This document shows, one piece after another, positions 15,799 to 25,008 of a stretch of 64,000 bases of DNA (positions are counted from its first letter, which is position 1; every line of letters begins with the position of its first letter). Both the position numbers and the translations under genes were made by a program. The DNA lies in NCBI RefSeq assembly GCF_004343075.1, contig NZ_SLXP01000001.1:52466-116465 (forward strand), in the 5' to 3' direction. Below the pieces are notes generated by a model. The model made no database searches, was not told where the DNA came from, and saw only the letters and a program-made list of their open reading frames with translations. The DNA is from Rhodovulum marinum. Its GTDB lineage: Bacteria; Pseudomonadota; Alphaproteobacteria; Rhodobacterales; Rhodobacteraceae.

Positions 15799-18729
15799 CT
15801 AGCCCAGCGCCGTGTTGCAGCGCGCGCAGGTGCCCGGGTGGGCGTGGTGGCCCACGTCGGGCAGGATTTTCCAGCAGCGGTCGCATTTCTGACCGTCCGC
15901 CTTTTCGAAGACCACGCCGACGCCGTCCACCTCGGGCAGGCGGAAGGCCTCGTTCGGGGAGGGATCGCCGGTCAGCTGGACGGCCGAGGTGATGCATATA
16001 TCGGCGAAATCGACGGTCTTCAGCGCGGCGAGGGTTTCGGCGTCCTGCACGTGGACCACCGGGGCGGCCTCGAGGCTGGCGCCGATCACCTTGTCGCGGC
16101 GCTGGATTTCGAGGGCGGCGGTAACCACGCGGCGGACCCGGCGCAGGCCCGCCCATTTCGCGGCCAGCGCGTCATCGCGCCAGGCCTGCGGGGTTTCGGG
16201 GATGTCCTGGAGGTGGACGGAACTGTCCTCGCCCGGGAAGCGGTCGAGCCAGACATCCTCCATCGTGAACACCAGGATCGGGGCGAGCCAGGTGGTGAGC
16301 CGGTGGAACAGGATATCCAGCACGGTGCGCGCGGATTTGCGGCGGAGCGAGTCGGGGCCGTCGCAATAGAGCGCGTCCTTGCGGATGTCGAAGTAGAAGG
16401 ACGACAGGTCCACCGTGGCGAAGTTGAACAGCGCCTGGAACACGCCCTGGAAATCGTAGGCGTCGAAGCCCTGGCGCACGGTGTCATCCAGTTCCGCGAG
16501 GCGATGCAGCACCCAGCGTTCGAGTTCGGGCATGTCGGCGGGGTCGACGCGTTCGGCCTCGGTGAAGCCCGCGAGGTTGCCCAGCAGGAACCGCATGGTG
16601 TTGCGAAGCCGGCGATAGCTGTCGGCCACCCCCTTCAGGATTTCCGGGCCGATGCGCAAATCGGCGGTATAGTCCGACTGCGCCACCCAGAGGCGCAGGA
16701 TATCGGCGCCGTATTGCTTGACCACTTCCTCGGGCGCGACGGTGTTGCCCAAGGACTTGGACATCTTGTTGCCCTTCTCGTCGAGCGTGAAGCCGTGGGT
16801 CAGCACGCCGCGATAGGGGGCGCGGCCGATGGTGCCGCAGGCCTGGAGCATCGAGGAATGGAACCAGCCGCGGTGCTGGTCGGTGCCCTCCAGATACAGA
16901 TCGGCGAGGCCGTCCTCGGACCCGTCGGCGCGGTCGCGCAGCACGAAGGCGTGGGTGGAGCCGGAATCGAACCACACGTCGAGCACGTCGAAGACCTGGT
17001 CGTAGTCGTCCGCGTCGTGGTCGTTGCCGAGGAAGCGTTCCTTGGCGCCGGGTTTATACCAGGCGTCTGCCCCCTCTTCCTCGAACGCCTGCACGATACG
17101 GGCGTTGACGGCGGGGTCGCGCAGCAGGAAATCGGGGTCGGTCGGCTGCGCGCCCTTTTTCACGAAACAGGTCAGCGGCACGCCCCAGGCGCGTTGCCGC
17201 GACAGCACCCAGTCGGGGCGGGCCTCGATCATCGAGTAAAGGCGGTTGCGCCCGGTCTGCGGCGTCCATTTCACCAGTTGGTCGATGGAGGTGAGGGCGC
17301 GGCTGCGGATCGTGTCGCCGTAGGTGCCCATGCCGTCGTCGAGCGTCTTGTCGATGGCGGCGAACCATTGGGGCGTGTTGCGGTAGATCAGCGGCGCCTT
17401 GGACCGCCAGCTATGGGGATAGCTGTGTTTCAGCCGGCCCCGGGCGATCAGGGCGCCGGCCGCGACGAGGGCGTCGATCACGCGGCGGTTGGCGTCGCCC
17501 TCCTTGCCGTTGGGCTTGGTGATGACGGCGCCGCCGAACAGCGGCAGGTCGGCGCGGTAGGAGCCGTCTTCCATGACGTTATAGGTCATGGGCAGGCCGA
17601 ATTTCAGGCCGATCTGGTAGTCGTCATCGCCATGGCTGGGCGCGGTGTGCACGAAGCCCGTGCCCGCGTCGTCGGTGACGTGGTCGCCGGGCAGCATCGG
17701 CACGTCATAGTCCCATTCGCCGTTGCCGTTCTCGACGCCGCGCAGCGGGTGGGCGAGGGTCAGCCCCGCGAGTTCATCCGCCGGGACGTCGCGCAGGCGG
17801 GTATACATCGAGGGTTCGAGGCGGGCGTTGCGCATGACGTCCTCGGCCAGCGCATCGGCCAAGAGGTAACGGTCGCCCACCTTGGCCCAGCTTTCCTCGG
17901 GCGTGCCGGTGACCTCGTACAGGCCATAGGCGATGGAGGGGCCGTAGCAGACCGCGCGGTTCTGCGGGATGGTCCAGGGGGTGGTGGTCCAGATGACGAC
18001 CTGGGCCGACAGGAGGTCGGTGTCGATGCAGGCGTCCTTATCGGCAAAGGACGACGCGGCCACGACCGGGAACTTCACCCAGATCGTGTGGCTTTGGTGG
18101 TCGTGGTATTCGACCTCGGCCTCGGCCAGCGCGGTTTTCTCGACGGGCGACCACATCACGGGTTTGGAGCCCTGGTAGAGCGTACCGTTCATCAGGAGTT
18201 TCATGAATTCCTGCGCGATCACGGCCTCGGCGTGGTAGTCCATCGTGAGATACGGGTCGGCCCAGTTCCCGGTGATGCCCAGGCGCTTGAATTCCTCGCG
18301 CTGGATGTCGATCCAGCCCTCGGCAAAGCGGCGGCATTCCTGGCGGAAATCGACGACGTCGACCTTGTCCTTGTCCAGCCCCTTGGCGCGGTATTGTTCC
18401 TCGATCTTCCACTCGATCGGCAGGCCGTGGCAGTCCCAGCCGGGCACGTAACGGGCGTCCTTGCCCATCATCTGCTGGCTGCGCACGATGAAATCCTTGA
18501 GGATCTTGTTCAGCGCGTGGCCGATATGCAGGTGGCCGTTCGCATAGGGCGGGCCGTCATGCAGGATGAAGGGCGGGCGGCCCGTCTTCTCGCGCAGGCG
18601 GTCATAGATGCCGATGCGCGCCCAGCGGTCAAGCCAGCCGGGTTCGCGGGCGGGAAGGCCCGCGCGCATGGGAAATTCGGTCTCGGGCAGGTTGAGGGTG
18701 TCTTTGTAGTCGGGCGTGTCGGCACACAT
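15799..18729 (-). CDS. ileS: Isoleucyl-tRNA synthetase
   Basis: Class I aminoacyl-tRNA synthetase charging tRNA-Ile. The start at 18729 (MCADTPDYKDTLNLP) gives 976 residues and has GAGGA about 9 bp upstream; a longer frame runs into the leader region. HIGH appears as GHLHIGHALNK near residue 65 and KMSKS as KGNKMSKSLGN in the second half. The large CP1 editing domain lies between. The C-terminus has a zinc finger (CDRCW and CARCN), typical of the bacterial type sensitive to mupirocin; sensitivity itself is not tested. A promoter and possible leader peptide lie upstream (18802-18903). Confidence 0.96.
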   Translation of the reverse strand: MCADTPDYKDTLNLPETEFPMRAGLPAREPGWLDRWARIGIYDRLREKTGRPPFILHDGPPYANGHLHIGHALNKILKDFIVRSQQMMGKDARYVPGWDCHGLPIEWKIEEQYRAKGLDKDKVDVVDFRQECRRFAEGWIDIQREEFKRLGITGNWADPYLTMDYHAEAVIAQEFMKLLMNGTLYQGSKPVMWSPVEKTALAEAEVEYHDHQSHTIWVKFPVVAASSFADKDACIDTDLLSAQVVIWTTTPWTIPQNRAVCYGPSIAYGLYEVTGTPEESWAKVGDRYLLADALAEDVMRNARLEPSMYTRLRDVPADELAGLTLAHPLRGVENGNGEWDYDVPMLPGDHVTDDAGTGFVHTAPSHGDDDYQIGLKFGLPMTYNVMEDGSYRADLPLFGGAVITKPNGKEGDANRRVIDALVAAGALIARGRLKHSYPHSWRSKAPLIYRNTPQWFAAIDKTLDDGMGTYGDTIRSRALTSIDQLVKWTPQTGRNRLYSMIEARPDWVLSRQRAWGVPLTCFVKKGAQPTDPDFLLRDPAVNARIVQAFEEEGADAWYKPGAKERFLGNDHDADDYDQVFDVLDVWFDSGSTHAFVLRDRADGSEDGLADLYLEGTDQHRGWFHSSMLQACGTIGRAPYRGVLTHGFTLDEKGNKMSKSLGNTVAPEEVVKQYGADILRLWVAQSDYTADLRIGPEILKGVADSYRRLRNTMRFLLGNLAGFTEAERVDPADMPELERWVLHRLAELDDTVRQGFDAYDFQGVFQALFNFATVDLSSFYFDIRKDALYCDGPDSLRRKSARTVLDILFHRLTTWLAPILVFTMEDVWLDRFPGEDSSVHLQDIPETPQAWRDDALAAKWAGLRRVRRVVTAALEIQRRDKVIGASLEAAPVVHVQDAETLAALKTVDFADICITSAVQLTGDPSPNEAFRLPEVDGVGVVFEKADGQKCDRCWKILPDVGHHAHPGTCARCNTALG

Positions 18730-18801
18730 GGGACGGGGTCCTCGGGCAAACGGTCTGGGGCTGTGTGTGAAAGGCGCGGCGCGAAGGGTCAAGCGCCTTG
18801 T

Positions 18802-18829
18802 CCCGGCGGCTCTGGGTCAGAGCGCCGGG
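18802..18829 (-). promoter_or_regulatory. Hairpin in the ileS leader
   Basis: CCCGGCG and CTCTG pair with CAGAG and CGCCGGG around a 3-nt loop, with a single bulged base: 12 bp in all. It lies about 75 nt upstream of the ileS start, and its 5' arm on the transcript overlaps the last codons and stop of the short upstream ORF. No U-tract follows. Confidence 0.5.
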
Positions 18830-18867
18830 CCGGTAATTCGAATGATGAGCGCGGGGCGGTGCATCAT
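18817..18867 (-). CDS. Possible ileS leader peptide (16 codons)
   Basis: A 16-residue open frame, MMHRPALIIRITGPAL, on the ileS strand, about 90 nt upstream of ileS. Three of its codons are isoleucine, within a four-codon stretch (I-I-R-I). It begins where transcription from the predicted promoter would begin, so it could be read as a leaderless message; no Shine-Dalgarno precedes it. Its 3' end overlaps a strong hairpin. Expression is not shown by sequence alone, and a frame this short may be chance. Confidence 0.35.
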   Translation of the reverse strand: MMHRPALIIRITGPAL

Positions 18868-18874
18868 GGGCGCG

Positions 18875-18903
18875 CTTATAGGGCGCGCGGGCGGGGGCGT
18901 AAA
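18875..18903 (-). promoter_or_regulatory. Predicted sigma-70-type promoter for ileS
   Basis: On the minus strand TTTACG (18903-18898), a 17-nt spacer and TATAAG (18880-18875). Seven nucleotides after the -10 is the first ATG of the 16-codon upstream frame. Confidence 0.55.
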
Positions 18904-18923
18904 GGGACGCGCGGCCGCGGGGA

Positions 18924-20294
18924 TCAGGCGTCGGCCTTGCTGAACAGGCCCGCAAGCGCGCGTTTGACCAGCGCGCCGACCGAGGGGCGGCGGGTTTCGC
19001 GGAAGGGCAGCGGGCGGCAGACCTCCATCGCGGCGACGCCGACGCGGGCGGTGAGCGCGCCGTTGACCACGCCCTCGCCAAACCGGCGCGAGACGCGGGC
19101 CAGCACCCCGCCCCCGGCGATCGACCCGATCATGTCGTCGCCGATGGCCACGGCGCCGGTGGCCACAAGGTGGGTCATCACCGCGCGGGCCAACCGCAGG
19201 CTGCCGAACAGCCCGCCGCGCCCGCCATAGATTTCCGCGATGCGGCGGATCATGCGCAGGTTGGCGGTGAGCGCGGCCAGAAGGTCGGCCAATGCCAGCG
19301 GGACGATGGCGGTGACGGTGGCGACCTGGCGGGCGGCGGCCTCGATCTCGCGGGTGGCGGCGGCGTCGAGCGGGGCCAGCAATTCGCGCTCGGCCAGGCC
19401 CAGAAGCGCGTCGGCATCGAGGATCTCGTCGCGCCGCTCGGCCAGGTTGCGGCGGCCCCAACTGGTATCCTCGCGGCCCGCGTAAAGCGCCATCAGCTTG
19501 TCGAGGACGGCGCGGGCGGCGGTCATGTCGTGGCTGGCCAACGCCGCGTCCGATTCAGCGTGCAACCGGTCGAGCCGGCGCAGCCGGGCAAAGGCCGCCA
19601 TTTCGCGCAGGGTGATAAGGGCCAGCGCCAGCAGCACCAGCCCGATCAGCACGGCCGCGATCCCGCCCAGGATGGGGTTGCGGATCAACAGGCCGGTGAC
19701 GAAATCCCAGGCCGCGACCGAGGCGGCAAAACCGATCAGCGCGGCCAGCGCCGACCAGAAGAACCGCATCAGCCGCGAGGGGCGCCGCGCCGCCAGAAGC
19801 GCCACGGTCTGCATCGCGCGGCCTTGGGGGGGCGGCGGCGCTTCGGGGTCGGGCACCGGGGGCGCCTCGGCGGGCGAGAGCGGGGCGGCGGCGGTTTCCT
19901 CGAAGAGCCGCGGCGCGCGGGCGGGTTTGGCGCGCGCGCCTTCGGCGGCCTGCGCCCGCGCGGCCGCGCGGCGTTCGGCCTGTTCCCGCTCTGCCTGTTC
20001 CCGGTCCATCCGTTCGCGCTCCGCCGCCTGTCGTTCCGCCTGTTCCCGCGCGGCCTGCTCGGCCTCAACCCGCTCACGCTCGGCGCGTTCCCGGGCGGCT
20101 TCGGCCCGCTCGCGCGCGGCCTGTTCCTGCGCCGCTTTCTCCGCCGCGGCCTGTGCGGCTGCGGCCCGTTCGGCCGCGGCCCGCTCTGCCGCCTTTTCGC
20201 GCGCCTCGCGGCCGGGGTCGTCCGGCCCGGCGCCCCCCTCGGCGGGCTTTTCGCCCCCGCCACCAAGGTCGAACAGCACCGGACGGCGGGTCAT
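18924..20294 (-). CDS. YcjF/TIGR01620 family membrane protein
   Basis: A 456-residue protein from MTRRPVLFDL. Residues about 28-125 are an extreme Ala/Arg/Glu/Gln-rich coiled coil (repeats such as REQAERQAAERER). Then come a Pro-rich linker, two adjacent membrane segments (about 185-250) and a C-terminal domain with GAVAIGDDMIGSIAGGG, as in YcjF/DUF697-like proteins. The ATG overlaps the TGA of the YcjX gene (ATGA), the usual YcjX-YcjF pairing, often linked to envelope stress. The coiled coil is much longer than in enterobacterial YcjF. Role unknown. Confidence 0.85.
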   Translation of the reverse strand: MTRRPVLFDLGGGGEKPAEGGAGPDDPGREAREKAAERAAAERAAAAQAAAEKAAQEQAARERAEAARERAERERVEAEQAAREQAERQAAERERMDREQAEREQAERRAAARAQAAEGARAKPARAPRLFEETAAAPLSPAEAPPVPDPEAPPPPQGRAMQTVALLAARRPSRLMRFFWSALAALIGFAASVAAWDFVTGLLIRNPILGGIAAVLIGLVLLALALITLREMAAFARLRRLDRLHAESDAALASHDMTAARAVLDKLMALYAGREDTSWGRRNLAERRDEILDADALLGLAERELLAPLDAAATREIEAAARQVATVTAIVPLALADLLAALTANLRMIRRIAEIYGGRGGLFGSLRLARAVMTHLVATGAVAIGDDMIGSIAGGGVLARVSRRFGEGVVNGALTARVGVAAMEVCRPLPFRETRRPSVGALVKRALAGLFSKADA

Positions 20295-21721
20295 CCCAGC
20301 CGATCCCCGATCAGGAACTCGGCCGCCTTGTCCAGGCGGATATGCGGCGGCCCGTCGCCCGGGCGCAGCGTCAGGCGGGCAGGCGCGAAACGCATAACGT
20401 CGTATTCGGCGTCCAGCCAGTGCTCGGCCCCGTCGCGCGCCGGGTCCAGCAGGGCGGCCGGATCCTCGGGCAACTCGCCGGGATAAAGCGCGGCCTCGCG
20501 CCCGTTTTCCAACAGCCGCCCGCGCACGCACTCATAGCTTTCGCCGCCCTGCTCGCGGGTTTCCTCGACCGTGGCACGCAGCGCGGCGATGGCCATGGCG
20601 GCGGTCTCGGCGCCCGCGAAATCGGCCCGGCGCCGCGCATCGCGCATCAGCGCCTGCATGATCGCGGTCAGGCGCGGGTGCTGGGTGTGGTGCAGATGGT
20701 CGGCCTTGGTCGCGGCGAACAGGATCCTTTCCACCCGCTTGCCCAGCAAGAGCGACGTCAGCCAGGCGTTGCGCCCGGGCCGGAAGGCGCCCAGGATCTC
20801 GGTCATCGCGCGGCGCAGATCCTCGACCGCGCGGGGCCCGGCATGGATCGCACCCAGCGCGTCGACCAGGACCACCTGCCGGTCGATGCGCGAGAAATGC
20901 TCGCGGAAGAACGGCTTGACCACCTCGGCCTTGTAGGCCTCGAAGCGGCGCTCCATCTCGCGCCAAAGGCTGCCGCGGGGGGTGGCGCCGGACGGCGCGG
21001 GCAAGGGCGCGAAGGTCAGCACCGGGGACCCGGCCATCTCGCCCGGCAACAGGAACCGGCCCGGCGTGCAATCGGAAAACCCGGCGGCGCGGGCGGCCTG
21101 CAGATGCGCGGTAAAGGCCGCGGCCAACGCCTGGGCCACCGGCTCGTCCAGTTTCGCGGCCGGATCGGCCATGGCCAGCGCGTCGCGGAACCCCTGTGCG
21201 CCGGGGCGCTGGTCGATGCGCTCCAGCGTCTCGCGCGACCAGGCGGCATAGCCCTTTTCCAGCAACGCCAGGTCCAGAAGCCACTCGCCGGGGTAATCGA
21301 CGATGTCCAGATGCACCGTGCGCGGCCCGGTCACCGCCCCCAGCAACCCGCCAAGCCCCCCCTGCCGCACCTTCAGCGACAGGCGCAGTTCCGACACCGC
21401 CCGGGTCGAATCGGGCCAGTGCGGGTCCGGGCCGATGATCGCGGCCAGGTGGGTTTCGTAATCGAAGCGCGGCACGGTGTTGTGCGGCTGGGGCTGCAGA
21501 TAGGCCGAGGAAATCGCCCCCGAGGCCGCGGCGCGCAGCTGCGGCATCCGCCCCCGGTCCATCAGGTTGGCCACCAGCGAGGTGATGAAGACGGTCTTGC
21601 CCGCCCGCGACAGCCCGGTCACGCCCAGCCGGATCACCGGCTCCATGAAGGTCTCGGACACCGAGGCGGCGAACCCCTCCACCCCGCGCGTCACCCCGTC
21701 GGCAAGATCGCCAATGCGCAA
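20291..21721 (-). CDS. YcjX family P-loop protein
   Basis: GTPase-like protein of the YcjX/DUF463 family, 476 residues. The Walker A is GLSRAGKTVFITS near residue 35, and a Walker-B-like VDYPGEWLLDL follows near 135. I chose the TTG at 21721 because AAAGGAG lies 5 bp upstream and the next ATG is 25 codons in, leaving little before the P-loop. It is translationally coupled to ycjF. The family is associated with envelope or phage-shock-like responses; its biochemical activity is only partly known. Confidence 0.87.
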   Translation of the reverse strand: MRIGDLADGVTRGVEGFAASVSETFMEPVIRLGVTGLSRAGKTVFITSLVANLMDRGRMPQLRAAASGAISSAYLQPQPHNTVPRFDYETHLAAIIGPDPHWPDSTRAVSELRLSLKVRQGGLGGLLGAVTGPRTVHLDIVDYPGEWLLDLALLEKGYAAWSRETLERIDQRPGAQGFRDALAMADPAAKLDEPVAQALAAAFTAHLQAARAAGFSDCTPGRFLLPGEMAGSPVLTFAPLPAPSGATPRGSLWREMERRFEAYKAEVVKPFFREHFSRIDRQVVLVDALGAIHAGPRAVEDLRRAMTEILGAFRPGRNAWLTSLLLGKRVERILFAATKADHLHHTQHPRLTAIMQALMRDARRRADFAGAETAAMAIAALRATVEETREQGGESYECVRGRLLENGREAALYPGELPEDPAALLDPARDGAEHWLDAEYDVMRFAPARLTLRPGDGPPHIRLDKAAEFLIGDRLG

Positions 21722-21826
21722 AGTCGCTCCTTTCACGGCTCTGCCCAAGTTAAGCACGGGCGCGCCGGCGTGCCAGCCCCGACAGGCGCGATTGCCAAGG
21801 AAGCATTGTCGCGGTAACCCCGGCCC

Positions 21827-22600
21827 ATGCCCCGCTATGCGCTGAAGATCGAATATGACGGCACGCCGTTCTCCGGCTGGCAACGCCAGGCCGACCAGCC
21901 CTCGGTACAGGGCGCGCTCGAGGCCGCGCTGGCGCGTCTGGACCCGGACGTGCCCTCCATCGCGGCGGCCGGCCGGACCGATGCCGGGGTGCACGCGCTG
22001 GGCCAGGTGGCCCATTGCGACCTGGCAAAGGACTGGGCGCCGTTCCGCCTGGCCCAGGCGCTGAACCACCACCTGAAACCCGCCCCCGTCGCGGTGGTGG
22101 CCTGCGCGCGGGTGCCGGACGACTTCCACGCCCGGTTCTCGGCCCTCGAACGGCGCTACCTGTTCCGGCTGGTCGCCCGGCGCGCGCCCATGACGCTGGA
22201 GCGCGGGCGCGTGTGGCAGGTGGCCCACCCGCTCGACCTCGCGCCGATGCGGGCGGGCGCGGCCCACCTGGTCGGACGGCACGATTTCACCACCTTCCGC
22301 GCCTCGCTCTGCCAGGCGAAATCGCCGGTCAAGACGCTGGACGCGCTGGAGATCGAGGAACTGCCCTATCCCGGCGGCCAGGAATTCCGCTTCTCCTTGC
22401 GCGCCCGCAGCTTCCTGCACAACCAGGTGCGCAGCCTCGTCGGCACGCTGGAACGGGTCGGCGCGGGGGCCTGGCCGCCCGACCGGGTCAAGACCGCGCT
22501 CGCGGCCCGCGACCGCGCCGCCTGCGGCCCGGTCTGCCCGCCGCACGGGCTCTACCTCTCCCATGTCGGCTACGATCCCGACCCGTTCGCCGGCGCCTGA
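21827..22600 (+). CDS. truA: tRNA pseudouridine(38-40) synthase
   Basis: Makes pseudouridine at positions 38-40 in the anticodon stem-loop of many tRNAs. The 257 residues match the family. The catalytic Asp is in [15 protein letters not shown] near residue 52. FSGWQRQ near 19, the arginine-rich [13 protein letters not shown] segment, and [14 protein letters not shown] with the substrate-binding Arg are all present. It is divergent from ycjX, with about 105 bp between starts. Confidence 0.96.
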   Translation: MPRYALKIEYDGTPFSGWQRQADQPSVQGALEAALARLDPDVPSIAAAGRTDAGVHALGQVAHCDLAKDWAPFRLAQALNHHLKPAPVAVVACARVPDDFHARFSALERRYLFRLVARRAPMTLERGRVWQVAHPLDLAPMRAGAAHLVGRHDFTTFRASLCQAKSPVKTLDALEIEELPYPGGQEFRFSLRARSFLHNQVRSLVGTLERVGAGAWPPDRVKTALAARDRAACGPVCPPHGLYLSHVGYDPDPFAGA

Positions 22601-22616
22601 GCGCACGGCGCGCAGG

Positions 22617-22636
22617 CTTCTTCTGGCCCGAAATAT
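22617..22636 (+). repeat. Dispersed 3'-end repeat, family A
   Basis: CTTCTTCTGGCCCGAAATAT, one mismatch from the 20-mer at 14778 and 33069. It begins 16 nt after the truA stop, in the same orientation as the gene. Confidence 0.8.
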
Positions 22637-22639
22637 CCC

Positions 22640-22727
22640 CGCCGGAGGCCCGCGCCCGGCGCAGCCGGGCGCGCCACGCCCAACGCCGGACAAGCGGGCC
22701 GCAGGCCCGCGCCGGCCGGGGGCGGGA
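22640..22727 (-). repeat. Dispersed GC-rich repeat, family C
   Basis: An 88-nt segment sharing its two ends and a central core (CGCCACGCCCAACGCCGG) with 53850-53937, which is also 88 nt. It lies 3 nt after the stop of pgm on the minus strand. It contains two variable inner hairpins. Confidence 0.7.
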
Positions 22728-22730
22728 GGC

Positions 22731-24362
22731 TCAGGTGATCACGTCGGGCGCCTCGCGGCCGGTGCGCGCGGCGATCCCGGCCAGCGCCTCGGCCGCGGCG
22801 ATCACGCCCGCCAGCACCTCGTCGACCGGCAGGTCCAGCCGGGCGGGGTCGTCCACGACCTCCTCCAGGTAGACCCTGAGCGTCGCGCCCTCGGTCCCGG
22901 TGCCCGACAGCCGGAACACCACCCGCGCGCCGCCCTCGAAATGGATCCTCAGCCCCTGCCCCTCGGAACGGCTGCCATCCACGGGGTCGTCATAGGCGAA
23001 GGCATCCGCGGCCTCGACCCGGCGTCCGGCAAAGCTCTGCCCCGGCAGGTCCGGCAGGCGGGCGTGCAACGCGTCCATCATCGCCTCGGCGGTGGCGGTC
23101 TCCAGCGCCTCGTAGTCGTGGCGCGCGTAGTAGTTGCGCCCGAATTCCCGCCAATGCGCGGCCATCATCCCGGCGACCGAGGCGCGCGTCTCGGCCAGGA
23201 TGTTCAGCCACAACAGCACGGCCCAAAGCCCGTCCTTCTCGCGCACATGGTCCGACCCGGTGCCCGCGCTTTCCTCGCCGCAGAGCGTCACCCGCCCCGC
23301 GTCCAGCAGGTTGCCGAAGAATTTCCAGCCCGTGGGCGTCTCGTACAGGTCCAGCCCCCGCGCCGCGGCGACCCGGTCGACCGCGCGCGAGGTCGGCATC
23401 GACCGCGCGACGCCCGCCAGACCCTTGCGATAGCCCGGCGCGAGATGCGCGTTCGCGGCCAGCACCGCCAGGCTGTCGGACGGTGTCACCACGATGCCGC
23501 GGCCCAGAATCATGTTGCGGTCGCCGTCACCATCCGAAGCGGCGGCGAAATCGGGGGCGTCCGGGCCCATCACCAGGTCGACCAGCGGTTTCGCCCAGAT
23601 CGGGTTCGGGTCGGGATGGCCGCCGCCGAAATCGGGGCTGGGCGTGGCGTTCACCACGCTGCCCGGCGGCGCGCCCAGGGTCTCTTCCAGGATCGCCCTG
23701 GCATAGGGGCCGGTCACCGCGTGCATCGCGTCGAAGCGCATCGTGAACCCGTCCGCGAACAGCGCCCGGATCGCGTCGAAATCGAACAGCCGCGCCATCA
23801 GCGAGGCGTAATCGGCCACCGGGTCGACGATTTCCACCACCATGTCGCCCAGCCGCGCCGCGCCCAGCCGCGACAGGTCGACGTCGCGGGCCTCCAATAT
23901 GTCGTAGGAGGTCATCCGCTGCGTCTGCTGGTAGATGCGGTTCGTGATCTCCTCGGGGGCGGGGCCGCCATTGGCGGTGTTGTATTTCACGCCGAAATCC
24001 GCGTCCGGCCCACCCGGGTTGTGGCTGGCCGACAGGATGAGGCCGCCATCGGCGCGGCGCTGGCGGATCAGGTTCGAGGCCGCGGGCGTCGACAAAAGCG
24101 CGTTCTGCCCGACGATCACCTTGGCCACGCCGGCGGCGGCGGCCATGCGCAGGATCACCTGCGCCGCGCGGTCGTTGAAATAGCGCCCGTCGCCGCCCAG
24201 CACGAGGGTCTTGCCCTTGACGCCGCCCACGCCCAGCCAGATCGCCTGGACGAAATTCTCCAGGTAATGCGGCCCCATGAAGACGCGCGTCTTCTTGCGC
24301 AGGCCCGAGGTTCCGGGTTTCTGCCCCTGGATCGGGTGGGTCTGGATCGTCCGTCGCTGCAT
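22731..24362 (-). CDS. pgm: Phosphoglucomutase (alpha-D-glucose specific)
   Basis: Interconverts glucose-1-phosphate and glucose-6-phosphate for glycogen, exopolysaccharide and nucleotide-sugar synthesis. The 543 residues match the eukaryote-like Pgm subfamily. The phosphoserine loop is ILSASHNPGG near 132, the Mg-binding loop is SDGDGDRNMIL near 280, the sugar-binding GEESAGTGSD is near 365, and the C-terminal phosphate-binding RLSGTGTEGATLR is near 500. It is divergent from the molybdoenzyme genes. No glg genes are adjacent. Confidence 0.95.
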   Translation of the reverse strand: MQRRTIQTHPIQGQKPGTSGLRKKTRVFMGPHYLENFVQAIWLGVGGVKGKTLVLGGDGRYFNDRAAQVILRMAAAAGVAKVIVGQNALLSTPAASNLIRQRRADGGLILSASHNPGGPDADFGVKYNTANGGPAPEEITNRIYQQTQRMTSYDILEARDVDLSRLGAARLGDMVVEIVDPVADYASLMARLFDFDAIRALFADGFTMRFDAMHAVTGPYARAILEETLGAPPGSVVNATPSPDFGGGHPDPNPIWAKPLVDLVMGPDAPDFAAASDGDGDRNMILGRGIVVTPSDSLAVLAANAHLAPGYRKGLAGVARSMPTSRAVDRVAAARGLDLYETPTGWKFFGNLLDAGRVTLCGEESAGTGSDHVREKDGLWAVLLWLNILAETRASVAGMMAAHWREFGRNYYARHDYEALETATAEAMMDALHARLPDLPGQSFAGRRVEAADAFAYDDPVDGSRSEGQGLRIHFEGGARVVFRLSGTGTEGATLRVYLEEVVDDPARLDLPVDEVLAGVIAAAEALAGIAARTGREAPDVIT

Positions 24363-24546
24363 TCCGTTGCGTCCCGTGGCTGCGCTCTGCCCCTTGCGCG
24401 CCCGAGCATAGCGATGCCATTGCGGACCACAACCAACGCGGCGCGGGACGGGGGTGGCGCGACATCAACACCGGCGGAAACCCGTGATTGATGCGTTGTA
24501 GGAACTAGTTGCCCATCAGGGATTCGCTGGCCAGAGGATCGAGACG

Positions 24547-25005
24547 ATGAAGATGACCGTGAACGGGGTCGAGCACGAGGTCGATGTCGACCCCGACATG
24601 CCGCTGTTGTGGGTGTTGCGCGATATCCTGGGGCTGACGGGCACGAAATACGGCTGCGGGATCGGCCAGTGCGGCGCCTGCACGGTGCACCTGGGGGGCC
24701 GCGCGGTGCAGTCCTGCCAGGTGGCGGCGGGCGACGTGGACGCGCCCGTGACCACGATCGAGGGGCTGGGCACGCCGCAGGCGCCGCACCCGGTGCAGGC
24801 CGCCTGGATCGAGACGCAGGTCGCGCAATGCGGCTATTGCCAGTCGGGCCAGATCATGGCCGCCGCCGCCCTGCTGGCCGAGACGCCCGCGCCCAGCGAC
24901 GCGCAGATCGGCGATGCGCTGTGGGGCAACCTGTGCCGCTGCGGCACCTATCCGCGGATCCGCGCGGCGGTGCGGCTGGCGGCCGACAAGATGAAGGGGG
25001 GCTGA
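24547..25005 (+). CDS. (2Fe-2S) small subunit of an isoquinoline-1-oxidoreductase-like molybdoenzyme
   Basis: Iron-sulfur electron-transfer subunit of the xanthine oxidase family, 152 residues. Two [2Fe-2S] sites are complete: the plant-ferredoxin-like [11 protein letters not shown] near 37-47 with its distal Cys in QSCQV, and the C-terminal cluster with CGYCQSGQI and [10 protein letters not shown]. It has no signal peptide and is likely exported together with the Tat-tagged large subunit, whose gene begins 3 bp downstream. The substrate is unknown; the IorA label reflects subunit architecture only. Confidence 0.92.
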   Translation: MKMTVNGVEHEVDVDPDMPLLWVLRDILGLTGTKYGCGIGQCGACTVHLGGRAVQSCQVAAGDVDAPVTTIEGLGTPQAPHPVQAAWIETQVAQCGYCQSGQIMAAAALLAETPAPSDAQIGDALWGNLCRCGTYPRIRAAVRLAADKMKGG

Positions 25006-25008
25006 GCG

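Noticed and set aside
15838..19230. Very long open frame opposite ileS
   Set aside because: High-GC antisense frame; the minus-strand ileS has all motifs and this frame has no recognisable domain. The same applies to the long frames opposite carA/TAXI (42946-46371, minus) and hrpB (50198-53512, minus).
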